DNA from: an uncultured Pseudocitrobacter sp.
GTDB lineage: Bacteria > Pseudomonadota > Gammaproteobacteria > Enterobacterales > Enterobacteriaceae
NCBI GenBank assembly: GCA_913778145.1
Contig: CAJYVI010000071.1
Span: 1 to 64,000, forward strand
DNA: 64,000 bases
Direction of reading: 5' to 3'
Below are positions 56,167 to 64,000 of the stretch, one piece after another; within the stretch, counting starts at the first letter, position 1, and each line of letters begins with the position of its first letter. The notes under the pieces were generated by a model. That model was not told where the DNA came from. It was given only the letters and a program-made list of their open reading frames with translations, and ran no database searches. Both the position numbers and the translations under genes were made by a program.

Positions 56167-58224
56167 GTGACGAAATTAAGCAAAGCGATTGCCATCACCG
56201 CAGGGGTATTAGTGGCCCTGATTATCCTGCTGGTGATAATTATTGCGACCTTCGACTGGAACCGGCTGAAGCCAACCATCAACGAAAAAGTCTCCACAGA
56301 ACTGCATCGGCCCTTCGCTATTCGCGGCGATCTTGGCGTGGTGTGGGAGCGTCAGAAGCAGGAAACCGGCTGGCGAAGCTGGATCCCCTGGCCGCATGTG
56401 CACGCTGAAGACATCATGCTCGGCAACCCGCCGGATATCCCGGACGTCACCATGGTGCACCTCCCGCGCGTTGAAGCCACGCTCGCACCGCTCGCCCTGC
56501 TCACTAAAACGGTCTGGTTGCCGTGGATTAAGCTGGAACAACCCGACGCGCGCCTGATTCGCCTCTCTGAAAAGAACAATAACTGGACCTTTAATATCGG
56601 CGACGGTAAGGATGATAAAAATGCCCAGCCGTCAGCGTGGTCATTCCGGCTGGATAATATTTTGTTCGATCGCGGGCGCATTACCGTGGATGACAAAGTG
56701 AGCAAGGCAGACATTGAGATCCTGGTCGATCCGCTCGGCAAACCGCTGCCGTTCAGCGAAGTGACCGGTAGCAAAGGAAAGGGCGATAACGCCAAAGCCG
56801 GGGATTATGTGTTCGGCCTGAAAGCACAGGGGCGCTATCGCGGTGAACCGCTTACCGGTACCGGTAAGATTGGCGGCATGCTGGCGCTGCGTGGTGAAGG
56901 GCAGCCTTTCCCGGTGCAGGCTGATTTCCGATCCGGCAATACGCGTGTGGCGTTTGTGGGCGCGGTCAACGATCCTATGAAAATGGGCGGGGTCGATCTG
57001 CAGCTTAAATTCTCCGGCGACTCCCTGAGCGATCTCTACGATCTCACCGGCGTACTGCTGCCGGACACGCCGCCGTTCGAAACGGATGGTCGGCTGGTGG
57101 CGAAAATCGACAGCGAAAAGTCGTCCGTCTTTGATTATCGCAAATTCAACGGCCGCATCGGCGACAGCGATATCCACGGCTCGCTGACGTATACCACCGG
57201 GAAACCGCGTCCGAAACTGGAAGGTGACCTGGAATCGCGTCAGCTTCGGCTGGCGGATTTAGGCCCGCTGATTGGCGTGGACTCCGGGAAAGGCGCGCAA
57301 AAAGCGAAAAGCGCTGAGGCGCGTAAAGGGGAAGCCACGGTTCAGCCTGCCGACAAAGTGTTGCCTTATGACCGTTTCGAAACCGACAAATGGAACGTGA
57401 TGGATGCGGATGTGCGCTTTAAAGGACGACGTATTGAGCACGGCAGTTCATTGCCGATCAGTGACTTGTCCACGCACATCATTCTCAAAAATGCCGATTT
57501 GCGTCTGCAACCGATCAAACTGGGGCTGGCGGGCGGCACGATCAGCGGCAATATCCATCTGGAAGGTGACCGTAAACCCATGCGCGGGCAGGCCGATATT
57601 CAGGCGCGTCGCCTGAAGCTTAAAGAGCTGATGCCCAACGTCGAGCTAATGCAGAAAACGCTTGGTGAAATGAACGGGGATGCGCAGTTCCGCGGCACCG
57701 GGAATTCCGTAGCCGCGCTGCTGGGCAACAGTAACGGCAACCTGAAGCTGCTGATGAACGATGGGCTTATCAGCCGTAACCTGATGGAGATTGTCGGGCT
57801 GAACGTCGGTAACTTTATCGTCGGGCAGATTTTTGGCGACGATGAAGTGCGCGTGAACTGCGCGGCGGCCAACCTCGATATTGTGAACGGCGTGGCGCGT
57901 CCGCAGATTTTTGCCTTCGATACGGAAAACGCGCTGATTAACGTGACCGGCACCGCCAGCTTCGCTTCAGAGCAGCTCGATTTGACGATTGACCCGGAAA
58001 GTAAGGGGATTCGTATCATTACCCTGCGCTCACCGCTGTATGTGCGCGGCAGCTTTAAAAATCCGCAGGCGGGCGTGAAAGCCGGGCCGCTGATTGCTCG
58101 TGGCGCGGTAGCCGCGGCGCTGGCGACGCTCGTTACACCAGCCGCGGCGCTGCTGGCGTTGATTTCGCCGTCAGAAGGGGATGTGAATCAGTGCCAGACG
58201 ATTTTGTCACAGATGAAGCATTGA
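56167..58224 (+). CDS. yhjG: AsmA-family protein YhjG
   Basis: A 685-residue AsmA-like protein with one N-terminal membrane helix (about residues 9-32, AITAGVLVALIILLVIIIATFDW) and a long periplasmic beta-rich part. The AsmA motif NRLKPTINEKVSTELHRPFAIRGDLGVVWE follows the helix, and the C-terminal domain has LNVGNFIVGQIFGDDEVRVNCAAANLDI. AsmA-type proteins are thought to bridge the envelope for lipid transport. GTG at 56167 is chosen because AAAAGGAG lies just upstream; a GTG at 56140 does not have this. It follows pdeH by 67 bp. Confidence 0.88.
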   Translation: MTKLSKAIAITAGVLVALIILLVIIIATFDWNRLKPTINEKVSTELHRPFAIRGDLGVVWERQKQETGWRSWIPWPHVHAEDIMLGNPPDIPDVTMVHLPRVEATLAPLALLTKTVWLPWIKLEQPDARLIRLSEKNNNWTFNIGDGKDDKNAQPSAWSFRLDNILFDRGRITVDDKVSKADIEILVDPLGKPLPFSEVTGSKGKGDNAKAGDYVFGLKAQGRYRGEPLTGTGKIGGMLALRGEGQPFPVQADFRSGNTRVAFVGAVNDPMKMGGVDLQLKFSGDSLSDLYDLTGVLLPDTPPFETDGRLVAKIDSEKSSVFDYRKFNGRIGDSDIHGSLTYTTGKPRPKLEGDLESRQLRLADLGPLIGVDSGKGAQKAKSAEARKGEATVQPADKVLPYDRFETDKWNVMDADVRFKGRRIEHGSSLPISDLSTHIILKNADLRLQPIKLGLAGGTISGNIHLEGDRKPMRGQADIQARRLKLKELMPNVELMQKTLGEMNGDAQFRGTGNSVAALLGNSNGNLKLLMNDGLISRNLMEIVGLNVGNFIVGQIFGDDEVRVNCAAANLDIVNGVARPQIFAFDTENALINVTGTASFASEQLDLTIDPESKGIRIITLRSPLYVRGSFKNPQAGVKAGPLIARGAVAAALATLVTPAAALLALISPSEGDVNQCQTILSQMKH

Positions 58225-58246
58225 TGTTGGACGGTGCGCGCTGATG

Positions 58247-58350
58247 CCCTCACCCTAACCCTCTCCCACAGGGAGAGGGGACCGACGGTGCTAATTGTTA
58301 AGTTTGTGCGGTTTTCTCCCTCTCCCTGTGGGAGAGGGCGGGGTGAGGGG
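58247..58350. repeat. GC-rich paired palindromic element (yhjG-yhjE)
   Basis: Left arm CCCTCACCCTAACCCTCTCC continuing as CACAGGGAGAGGGG, right arm CCCTCTCCCTGTGGGAGAGGG then CGGGGTGAGGGG. The 104-bp unit has the same structure as those at 54.1 and 62.8 kb and lies between two convergent genes. Confidence 0.87.
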
Positions 58351-58354
58351 ATTT

Positions 58355-59677
58355 TTACAACGCCTGATGCTTCGTCTCATGCGTCAGCAGCAGCGCAATC
58401 AGCGTCAACGCCGCCATTGCTGCCAGATAAACGCCAACGTAATACAACCCGTAGCTGCCCTGTAACCAGGCGGCGATATACGGCGCAACCGACGCGCCAA
58501 GAATCGATGACACGTTATAAGAGAACGACGCCCCCGTATAACGCACTTCCGTCGGGAACAGCTCCGGCAGCAGTGCGCCCATCGGGCCGAACGTCAGCCC
58601 CATCAGGCTCAGGCCAATCAGCAGGAACAGCATAATCAGCGACGGCTCGCCGGAACCCAGCAGCGGCTGGAAGAAGAACAGGGCGAAGAGAATAATCAGC
58701 GAGGTAATGACAATCATGCTGGAACGACGGCCAAAACGGTCGGCCAGCAGCCCGGCAATCGGCACCATCACGCCAAAACCAATCACCGCCAGCATCAGCA
58801 TCCACAGCACTTCATTACGCGGCAGACCCAGACCATTTGGCGCGGCGGCGGTGCTGTAGCTCATGGAGTAAACGGTCATGATGTAAAACAGCGTATAGGT
58901 CGCCAGCATGATAAAGGTACCGAGAACCGTGACGCGCACGTGCTTCGTCAGCAGCGTGCCCATCGGCACTTTAACCTGTTTTTTCGCGGCGGCGACTTTC
59001 GCGAACACCGGCGTTTCATGCAGCGACACGCGAACATACAGCCCGATAATCACCAGCACCGCAGAGAAGATAAACGGCACGCGCCAGCCCCAGCTCATGA
59101 ACTGCTCATCGGTTAACAGCCAGGAGAGCAGCAGGAAGGTGCCGTTGGCAAAGAAGAAGCCAATAGGCGCGCCCAGCTGTGGGAATGAACCGTACAGCGC
59201 GCGCTTACGCGGCGGGGCGTTCTCCGTTGCCAGCAACGCTGCGCCGCCCCATTCACCGCCTAATCCCAGCCCCTGACCAAAACGCGCCAGCGCCAGCAGC
59301 ATCGGCGCCAGAATGCCGATGGTTTCGTAGCCCGGCAGCAGGCCGATCACTACCGTGGAAATCCCCATCGTCAGCAGCGAGGCCACTAACGTCACTTTAC
59401 GCCCGACGCGATCGCCAAAGTGGCCGAACAGCGCGGAGCCAATCGGTCGCGCGACGAAGGCAATGGCGAAGGTTGCCAGCGACTGGAGCGTGGCCGCGGC
59501 CGGGTCGCCCTGCGGGAAGAAGATGTGCGGGAAAACAATCACCGCAGCGGTGGCGTAAATATAGAAATCGAAGAACTCGATGGCGGTGCCGATGAGTGAG
59601 GCGACGACGACTTTATTACGTGAGTTAACCGGTGCGATGTCTTGTTCGTTATCGAGCGTTGTGGCGGTAGCTTGCAT
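58355..59677 (-). CDS. yhjE: MFS metabolite:H+ symporter YhjE
   Basis: A 440-residue, 12-helix transporter of the metabolite:H+ symporter family (relatives: ShiA, ProP, KgtP). IGTAIEFFDFYIYATAAVIVFPHIFFP marks helix 1, and the loop RPIGSALFGHFGDRVGRKVTL plus GQGLGLGGEWGGAALL are diagnostic. It is closely similar to the 440-residue E. coli YhjE, whose substrate is unknown. It is convergent with yhjG across a GC-rich repeat. The AT-rich 272-bp region upstream holds its promoter. Confidence 0.93.
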   Translation of the reverse strand: MQATATTLDNEQDIAPVNSRNKVVVASLIGTAIEFFDFYIYATAAVIVFPHIFFPQGDPAAATLQSLATFAIAFVARPIGSALFGHFGDRVGRKVTLVASLLTMGISTVVIGLLPGYETIGILAPMLLALARFGQGLGLGGEWGGAALLATENAPPRKRALYGSFPQLGAPIGFFFANGTFLLLSWLLTDEQFMSWGWRVPFIFSAVLVIIGLYVRVSLHETPVFAKVAAAKKQVKVPMGTLLTKHVRVTVLGTFIMLATYTLFYIMTVYSMSYSTAAAPNGLGLPRNEVLWMLMLAVIGFGVMVPIAGLLADRFGRRSSMIVITSLIILFALFFFQPLLGSGEPSLIMLFLLIGLSLMGLTFGPMGALLPELFPTEVRYTGASFSYNVSSILGASVAPYIAAWLQGSYGLYYVGVYLAAMAALTLIALLLTHETKHQAL

Positions 59678-59907
59678 AGTCTTTTCTTATTTTATAGCGA
59701 ACGAACGGCCATATTAGACATAGCAAAATCGACATTTCAATCTGTAACAGACCGGGCGGGCGCGTGAAAAAAGGGCAAAAAGTGGATAGTTTTTAAGCCA
59801 GCGAAATCGCTTCTATGAAATGCTTCACAGAATTAACACGTTAGTGGATAAAACTGGTTTTCGGTTAAAAAAAAGTTACTAACTGGATTTATCTGCTGAA
59901 ATGATGA

Positions 59908-59943
59908 ATCGGGCTGAAATTTTGCATTTTCATTCAGCCCGAT
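59908..59943 (-). terminator. Terminator hairpin of yhjD
   Basis: ATCGGGCTGAA and TTCAGCCCGAT form a perfect 11-bp stem around a 14-nt loop, six bases after the yhjD stop. The U-tract is weak. Confidence 0.65.
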
Positions 59944-59949
59944 AGTACA

Positions 59950-60978
59950 TTAACGGTGGGTTTTACCCGGCATGCGCGGGTCATCTTTGTACTGGGCGGT
60001 GGCAATCCACGCCGCGCAGAACAGCGTTAAACGCGCAAAGAAGTAGAAGAACGCCATCAGCCCCAGAACCGAACCAAACGCCGCGCCGGAAGGAGATTTC
60101 ACCAGTGCAGGCAACGTCCAGGTCATGATGATTTTAATCACCTCAAAGCCAATCGCCGCAATGAAGGTACCGCGAATCAGCGCCTTTTTGCGCGGGCGGT
60201 GGCGCGGCAGTCGCCAGAAGATCCAGAAGAAGAGCAGATAGTTGGCAAAAATGGAAATCGCCAGGCCAATCAACCGCCAGGCCGGTTTAAGCCACTCAAT
60301 GCTGTCGAGATAGAGAGCCGAGATGATCATCTGCTGCGCCGCGCCGGAAACCGACGTAATCGACAGGGTGACAATCAGCGCAATCAGCAGGCCGATCAGC
60401 GAGACAAAATCGCGCAGGTATTTAACCCAGATTTTTTCCTGATCCTGCGGTGTACGTTCCCACACATCACGCGATTGCGCGCGGATGGCCTCACGCAGGT
60501 TGCCCATCCAGTTCACGCCTGAGTAGAGCGCCACCGCAAGCCCCACTAAACCGACGGTGGTACGCTGCTGGACGGCGGTGTTGATGGTGCTTTTTAGCGT
60601 CGCGGCAAGCGTCGGGTCGCTCACGTTGGTGAGGATTTTATCGAAGATATCCTGTAACAGCGTCGGGTGCGAGGCGAGGATAAAACCGCCTGCGGCAAAG
60701 GACACCATCAGAATCGGAATCATCGACAGAAACGAAAAGTAGGTGATGGCGGCGCCAAACTGATTGCCCAGCCGATCGTTAAAGCGCTCGGCGGCGCGAA
60801 GCAGGTGGGCGATGATCGGCTGCTGCTGAATCTTCTGTGCGGTATGGGTGACTTTGTTCAGCGCCTGCGTGGCTTTTCCTGGCTCCTCGGGGGCCCGATG
60901 CGTTTCAGTATCAATGGGTTTGATGGGGTCGTGCTCCAGTTCCTGAGTAGGACGTTTTACGTCATTTTCCGGCGTCAT
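59950..60978 (-). CDS. yhjD: YihY/BrkB-family inner membrane protein YhjD
   Basis: A 342-residue inner-membrane protein with about six helices. A polar N-terminal tail of roughly 70 residues precedes the conserved core ERFNDRLGNQFGAAITYFSFLSMIPILMVSFAAGGF and the GVNWMGNLREAIRAQSRDVWERTP loop of this family. E. coli YhjD has a similar length; a changed form of it permits growth of Kdo-deficient cells, which has been linked to lipid A precursor export. It lies 51 bp downstream of yhjC in the same direction. Confidence 0.93.
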   Translation of the reverse strand: MTPENDVKRPTQELEHDPIKPIDTETHRAPEEPGKATQALNKVTHTAQKIQQQPIIAHLLRAAERFNDRLGNQFGAAITYFSFLSMIPILMVSFAAGGFILASHPTLLQDIFDKILTNVSDPTLAATLKSTINTAVQQRTTVGLVGLAVALYSGVNWMGNLREAIRAQSRDVWERTPQDQEKIWVKYLRDFVSLIGLLIALIVTLSITSVSGAAQQMIISALYLDSIEWLKPAWRLIGLAISIFANYLLFFWIFWRLPRHRPRKKALIRGTFIAAIGFEVIKIIMTWTLPALVKSPSGAAFGSVLGLMAFFYFFARLTLFCAAWIATAQYKDDPRMPGKTHR

Positions 60979-61029
60979 CAGGTCGGTTTTCCTTTTCTCT
61001 TGTTTACTATCACTAAATTATAGACCGTG

Positions 61030-61929
61030 CTAATCAACGTACTCTTTCATCACCTCGGTTAGCCATTCCATAAAAAGATGTACCCTACGCGACAGGTTGC
61101 GGCGATGGGGATAAATCAGCGATACCGGCATCGGCTCCGCGCGGTATTGCGGCAAAATTTCGATGAGCTTACCGCTGCGCAACGCCTCCCGCACGCCAAC
61201 GCGCGGCACCTGAATAATCCCCAGCCCGGCAAGGCAGGCGGCGTGATAGGTTTCGGTGCTGTTGACCGTCAGCACGCCGCCGGTTTTCACCCATCGCGTA
61301 GTGTTATCTATCACCACTTCAAACCCCTGAGGGCGCACGCCGAGGCTGGTGGCGTAATGCACCACCGCATGGTCCTCGAGTGCCTCCAGCGCTTCCGGAT
61401 AACCGAATCGCGCCAGATAATCCGGGCTGGCGCAGTTTACCACCGTCAGTTTGCCGAGCGGCCTGGCGATTAATCCTGAATCCTTCAGATGGCCCACGCG
61501 CACCACGCAGTCGAATCCTTCACGAATGACATCCACCAGGCGGTCGCTGCTGCTCAGTTCCAGCTCAATGCCGGGGTAGTGCTGCAAAAACGCGGGCAGG
61601 CGGGGAATGACCACATTTCGCGCTACGGCAACGGGCATATCGACGCGCAGCCGCCCGCTCACGCTGCTGGGGTCGCTCTGGAACATGCTGTCGAGCTCTT
61701 CCAGATTGCTGAGCAAGTCTTTGGCGCGTTCGTAGTAGACCATGCCGTCCTGCGTCAGCTGCACGCGGCGCGTGGTGCGGTGCAGCAGACGACAGCCGAG
61801 CTGGTTTTCGAGCGCCTGAATCTGGCGCGATACGCTACCTTTAGGAAGGCCGAGGGTGTCAGCGGCGCGGGAGAAACTCTCCAGTTCCGCCACGCGGATG
61901 AACAGTTGCATTGCGTGAATTTTATCCAT
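61030..61929 (-). CDS. yhjC: LysR-family regulator YhjC
   Basis: A 299-residue LysR-type regulator. The winged helix (residues 1-60) contains MQLFIRVAELESFSRAADTLGLPKGSVSRQIQALENQLGCRLLHRTTRRVQLT, and the C-terminal co-inducer domain is complete (SGRLRVDMPVAVARNVVIPRLPAFL). It belongs to the CrgA/PecT-like group with the SDLxRP-type ligand fold. The start at 61929 is an ATG preceded by AAGGG. It is divergent from a short-chain dehydrogenase gene, the usual arrangement of a LysR regulator with its target; in E. coli its neighbour is yhjB instead. Confidence 0.88.
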   Translation of the reverse strand: MDKIHAMQLFIRVAELESFSRAADTLGLPKGSVSRQIQALENQLGCRLLHRTTRRVQLTQDGMVYYERAKDLLSNLEELDSMFQSDPSSVSGRLRVDMPVAVARNVVIPRLPAFLQHYPGIELELSSSDRLVDVIREGFDCVVRVGHLKDSGLIARPLGKLTVVNCASPDYLARFGYPEALEALEDHAVVHYATSLGVRPQGFEVVIDNTTRWVKTGGVLTVNSTETYHAACLAGLGIIQVPRVGVREALRSGKLIEILPQYRAEPMPVSLIYPHRRNLSRRVHLFMEWLTEVMKEYVD

Positions 61930-62010
61930 CCCCAACCCTTATTATTGTTTTGAATGAGACAGTGAAGCGTAATCCGCAATATTTATTGTTCTTTTAGCAC
62001 CTAATAAGCT

Positions 62011-62025
62011 TGTTCTCAACGAACA
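62011..62025. promoter_or_regulatory. Candidate LysR-type box in front of the SDR gene
   Basis: TGTTC-TCAAC-GAACA is a perfect short inverted repeat of T-N11-A type, in the 119-bp divergent gap and 23 bp before the dehydrogenase ATG. Position so near the start would suit repression. This is a pattern match only. Confidence 0.35.
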
Positions 62026-62048
62026 TACCCACTGAAATGAGGTTTCAC

Positions 62049-62807
62049 ATGACGCAACGTATCGCATTAGTGACTGGTGGCAGCCGTGGACTGGGCAAAA
62101 ACGCCGTATTGAAACTGGCCGCTCAGGGAACAGATATTCTCTTTACCTGGCATAGCCAGCAGCAGGCGGCGCAGGATGTGGTGGAAGAACTTCAGCAAAT
62201 GGGCGTAAAAGCGGTGGCATTACAGCTTAACGTCAGTGATATCAGTACATTTGGCGATTTTTCGCAGCAGGTTAAACAGGCGCTGAAAGAGACGTGGCAG
62301 CGCGACTCGTTTGATTATTTAGTGAACAATGCGGGCATTGGTATCAATGCCCCATTTGCTGAGACCACGGAAGCACAGTTTGATGAATTATTGAACATCC
62401 AGTTTAAGGGACCATTTTTCCTGACTCAACGCCTGCTACCGTTGATTAAAAACGGCGGACGCATCCTGAACGTTTCTACGGGGTTGGCGCGTTTCGCGCT
62501 TCCGGGATTTGCTGCCTATGCCGCCATGAAGGGCGCAATGGAAGTGCTCACGCGCTATCAGGCGAAAGAGCTGGGCGAGCGCGGCATTTCGGTCAATGTG
62601 ATTGCGCCAGGGGCGATAGAAACCGACTTCGGCGGCGGCAGCGTGCGCGATAATGCGCAAATCAATCAGCATATTGCCTCGCAAACCGCACTGGGGCGCG
62701 TGGGTATGCCGGACGACATCGGTGATGCGATTGCCGCAATGCTGAGCGATAAGCTCGGCTGGATGAACGCGCAGCGGGTGGAGGTGTCTGGAGGGATGTT
62801 TTTGTAG
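62049..62807 (+). CDS. Short-chain dehydrogenase/reductase
   Basis: A 252-residue classical SDR oxidoreductase with a Rossmann fold. The cofactor motif TGGSRGLG is at 9-16 with Arg13 favouring NADP(H), NNAG is at 93-96, and the catalytic set is Ser143, Tyr157 and Lys161 (YAAMK). The C-terminal region VIAPGAIETDFGGG is typical. Substrate cannot be told from sequence. ATG at 62049 follows ATGAGG; earlier in-frame codons have no site. It is divergent from yhjC and presumably controlled by it. It is not at this place in E. coli K-12. Confidence 0.87.
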   Translation: MTQRIALVTGGSRGLGKNAVLKLAAQGTDILFTWHSQQQAAQDVVEELQQMGVKAVALQLNVSDISTFGDFSQQVKQALKETWQRDSFDYLVNNAGIGINAPFAETTEAQFDELLNIQFKGPFFLTQRLLPLIKNGGRILNVSTGLARFALPGFAAYAAMKGAMEVLTRYQAKELGERGISVNVIAPGAIETDFGGGSVRDNAQINQHIASQTALGRVGMPDDIGDAIAAMLSDKLGWMNAQRVEVSGGMFL

Positions 62808-63244
62808 AGCCCCTCACCCTGACCCTCTCCCACAGGGAGAGGGAGAAAACCGGCGCAGTTCTTTAAGCTATGCACAATCAGTCCCCTCTCCCTGTGGGAG
62901 AGGGTTAGGGTGAGGGGAAACAACAACTCGTGCTATTTCACACCTTGTAACACTCACCCCTTCTCATCACCTTTCCTTTATTTCCGCCACCGCGCTATTC
63001 TTCTCGAAATTAATATTTATTCCCATGGAGAGTTATATTCAGGATTTCCTTAAATAGAATGTAATAAATAATGTGAATAAGTAATGCTTCCCCATACTTC
63101 GCAATCATTCATAATAAAAATGTTTTTATTTTTATTTTCCTCAGTAAAATAGCCCAGGCCAAACAGCGAGTTCTTATTTACCTCCGCTAGTAATACCCTT
63201 CACCCTTCAATGTGTAGGGTTCATTTTTCTGATGAGGAATCAGT
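62808..63244. other. Intergenic region SDR-yhjB
   Basis: This 437-bp stretch begins with a 108-bp GC-rich palindromic element, then turns strongly AT-rich (about 63000-63200) up to the yhjB start. Apart from the promoter expected for yhjB I see no further feature and no coding ORF. Confidence 0.6.
62810..62917. repeat. GC-rich paired palindromic element (after SDR)
   Basis: The left arm CCCCTCACCCTGACCCTCTC and the right arm ending AGAGGGTTAGGGTGAGGGG are inverted, each with an internal CCCTCTCCC/GGGAGAGGG hairpin. It starts two bases after the dehydrogenase stop codon and probably doubles as its transcript end. Confidence 0.87.
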
Positions 63245-63871
63245 ATGCAGGTAATCATGTTTGACAGGCAGTCAATATTTATTCATGGAATGAAGATCAG
63301 TTTGCAGGAAAATATTCCTGAAGTAGATATTTACGCCGTCAGTCAGGCTGATGAACTGTGGCGACAGTTGCTGGAATTTCCAGAGGCATTGCTTATTCTG
63401 GATGGCGACATGGATAAATCGTTTTGCAGTTGGTTATTGCAGGAAAAAGCGCAGCAGTTTCCGTCATCGCATACGGTGATTGTGGCGAGTGATTGTCAGC
63501 AAGCGTGGCTGAAAGAGTCGCTTGCATGGAACGTTCAAGCTATTGTGCCGCGTGATGAAAGCGTTGAAACGTTTGTGCAGGCCATTAACGGCGCCGCGTG
63601 CGGGTTAATGTGTCTTCCTGGCGGCTGGACGTTTAATTATGAAAGCGAAAAGCGTGGGCTGGAACAGCTTAGCCATCGCCAGCGTGAAATACTGGAACTG
63701 CTGGCAAACGGCGAATCAAATAAAGAGATCAGCCGCACGTTGAATATCAGCGCGGGCACAGTGAAAGCACATCTTGAATCGCTATACCGACGTCTGGATG
63801 TGAAAAATCGCACTCAGGCGGCCATGTTATTCAGCGCGCATGAACTCCCGTCCCAGGTCTGTTCGGAATAA
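63245..63871 (+). CDS. yhjB: LuxR-type response-regulator-like protein YhjB
   Basis: A 208-residue protein. The N-terminal part (about 1-115) resembles a receiver domain but lacks a clear acidic phosphorylation pocket beyond LILDGD, so phosphorylation is doubtful. The C-terminal LuxR helix-turn-helix is clear: LSHRQREILELLANGESNKEISRTLNISAGTVKAHLESLYRRLDVKNRTQA (about 142-192). It matches E. coli YhjB, of unknown role. The TGAGGAATCAGT site precedes ATG. Its 3' end overlaps the end of a minus-strand frame by about 45 bp. Confidence 0.9.
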   Translation: MQVIMFDRQSIFIHGMKISLQENIPEVDIYAVSQADELWRQLLEFPEALLILDGDMDKSFCSWLLQEKAQQFPSSHTVIVASDCQQAWLKESLAWNVQAIVPRDESVETFVQAINGAACGLMCLPGGWTFNYESEKRGLEQLSHRQREILELLANGESNKEISRTLNISAGTVKAHLESLYRRLDVKNRTQAAMLFSAHELPSQVCSE

Positions 63872-64000
63872 GGCACATTCGGCCTGACGTTGTTTGTTCA
63901 GGCCGTTGCTTCTCACCCCATTAAGCTCTGTTTCCACCAACCATGCCGCAAGCGCCTCAGCAAACTGTTGCTGATTGATGTAATGCAATACAGGCGAGCG
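63827..64000 (-). CDS. Lysozyme-like (GH24-type) protein, C-terminal fragment at window edge
   Basis: A minus-strand frame enters from the right edge and stops at 63827-63829, giving 57 C-terminal residues. The order SPVLHYINQQQFAEALAAWL, then a Gly, then GLNKQRQAECALF fits the last part of phage-type lysozymes (N..Y..A...F..W....G....GL..RR.AE..LF), although the usual double Arg is KQR here. It converges with yhjB and overlaps it. In E. coli this position holds treF, which this is not. Only the tail is visible, so the assignment is tentative. Confidence 0.45.
   Translation of the reverse strand, partial: RSPVLHYINQQQFAEALAAWLVETELNGVRSNGLNKQRQAECALFRTDLGREFMRAE

Overview
The window is a chromosomal segment of a member of the Enterobacteriaceae. 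It follows the E. coli K-12 order from the hokA/cspA locus through yiaG, yiaF, ghrB, yiaD, bisC, yiaC, tag, yhjY, yhjX, eptB, proK, dppABCDF, ldrD, bcsGFE/bcsRQABZC, pdeK, dctA, yhjJ, kdgK, pdeH, yhjG, yhjE, yhjD, yhjC to yhjB. It is not E. coli: it carries an aromatic-acid transporter with PcaR-type boxes, a 2-ketogluconate operon, a Salmonella-type lpf fimbrial operon and a LacI/sulfotransferase-like/NCS2 cassette at points where K-12 has none. This mix suggests the Enterobacter/Lelliottia/Leclercia/Citrobacter side of the family, but I cannot name a genus from the sequence alone.

Layout. 0-4 kb: a truncated hok toxin, the cold-shock gene cspA with its long leader, yiaG, a pcaK-like importer and yiaF. 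4-9.2 kb: ghrB joined to kguT, kguK, kguE and a PtxS-like repressor, a likely complete route for 2-ketogluconate uptake, phosphorylation and reduction, with a perfect palindromic operator in front of kguE. 9.3-15.7 kb: the yiaD, bisC, yiaC-tag, yhjY, yhjX core block. 16-21.5 kb: lpfABCDE chaperone-usher fimbriae. 21.9-27.8 kb: eptB (LPS modification), tRNA-Pro(CGG) with a partly duplicated downstream region, then the LacI/sulfotransferase-like/permease cassette. 28.4-34.1 kb: dppABCDF dipeptide/haem ABC importer with a GcvB-type target in the leader. 34.36 kb: a 35-residue Ldr toxin missed by length-limited ORF calling. 34.5-48.6 kb: the two divergent cellulose operons bcsEFG and bcsRQABZC. 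48.9-56.1 kb: two EAL phosphodiesterases (pdeK, pdeH), dctA, yhjJ and kdgK. 56-64 kb: yhjG, yhjE, yhjD, a LysR/short-chain-dehydrogenase divergent pair, yhjB, and the C-terminal end of a lysozyme-like gene on the minus strand.

How the parts connect. The cellulose synthase depends on c-di-GMP (PilZ domain in BcsA, GIL-type motifs in BcsE), and the two EAL proteins coded close by would remove that signal. pdeH has a consensus sigma-28 promoter, so flagellar gene expression would oppose cellulose. Sugar-acid metabolism appears twice (kgu operon and kdgK). 

Two repeat families stand out: (i) three equal-length 156-bp REP-pair elements with imperfect terminal inverted repeats, each sitting next to a transcription-terminator hairpin that is wholly or partly repeated on the other side; and (ii) at least five GC-rich hairpin elements with CCCTCACCC / CCCTCTCCC arms, found after convergent genes and inside the dpp and kgu operons. 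No CRISPR array, insertion sequence, integrase or prophage is visible.
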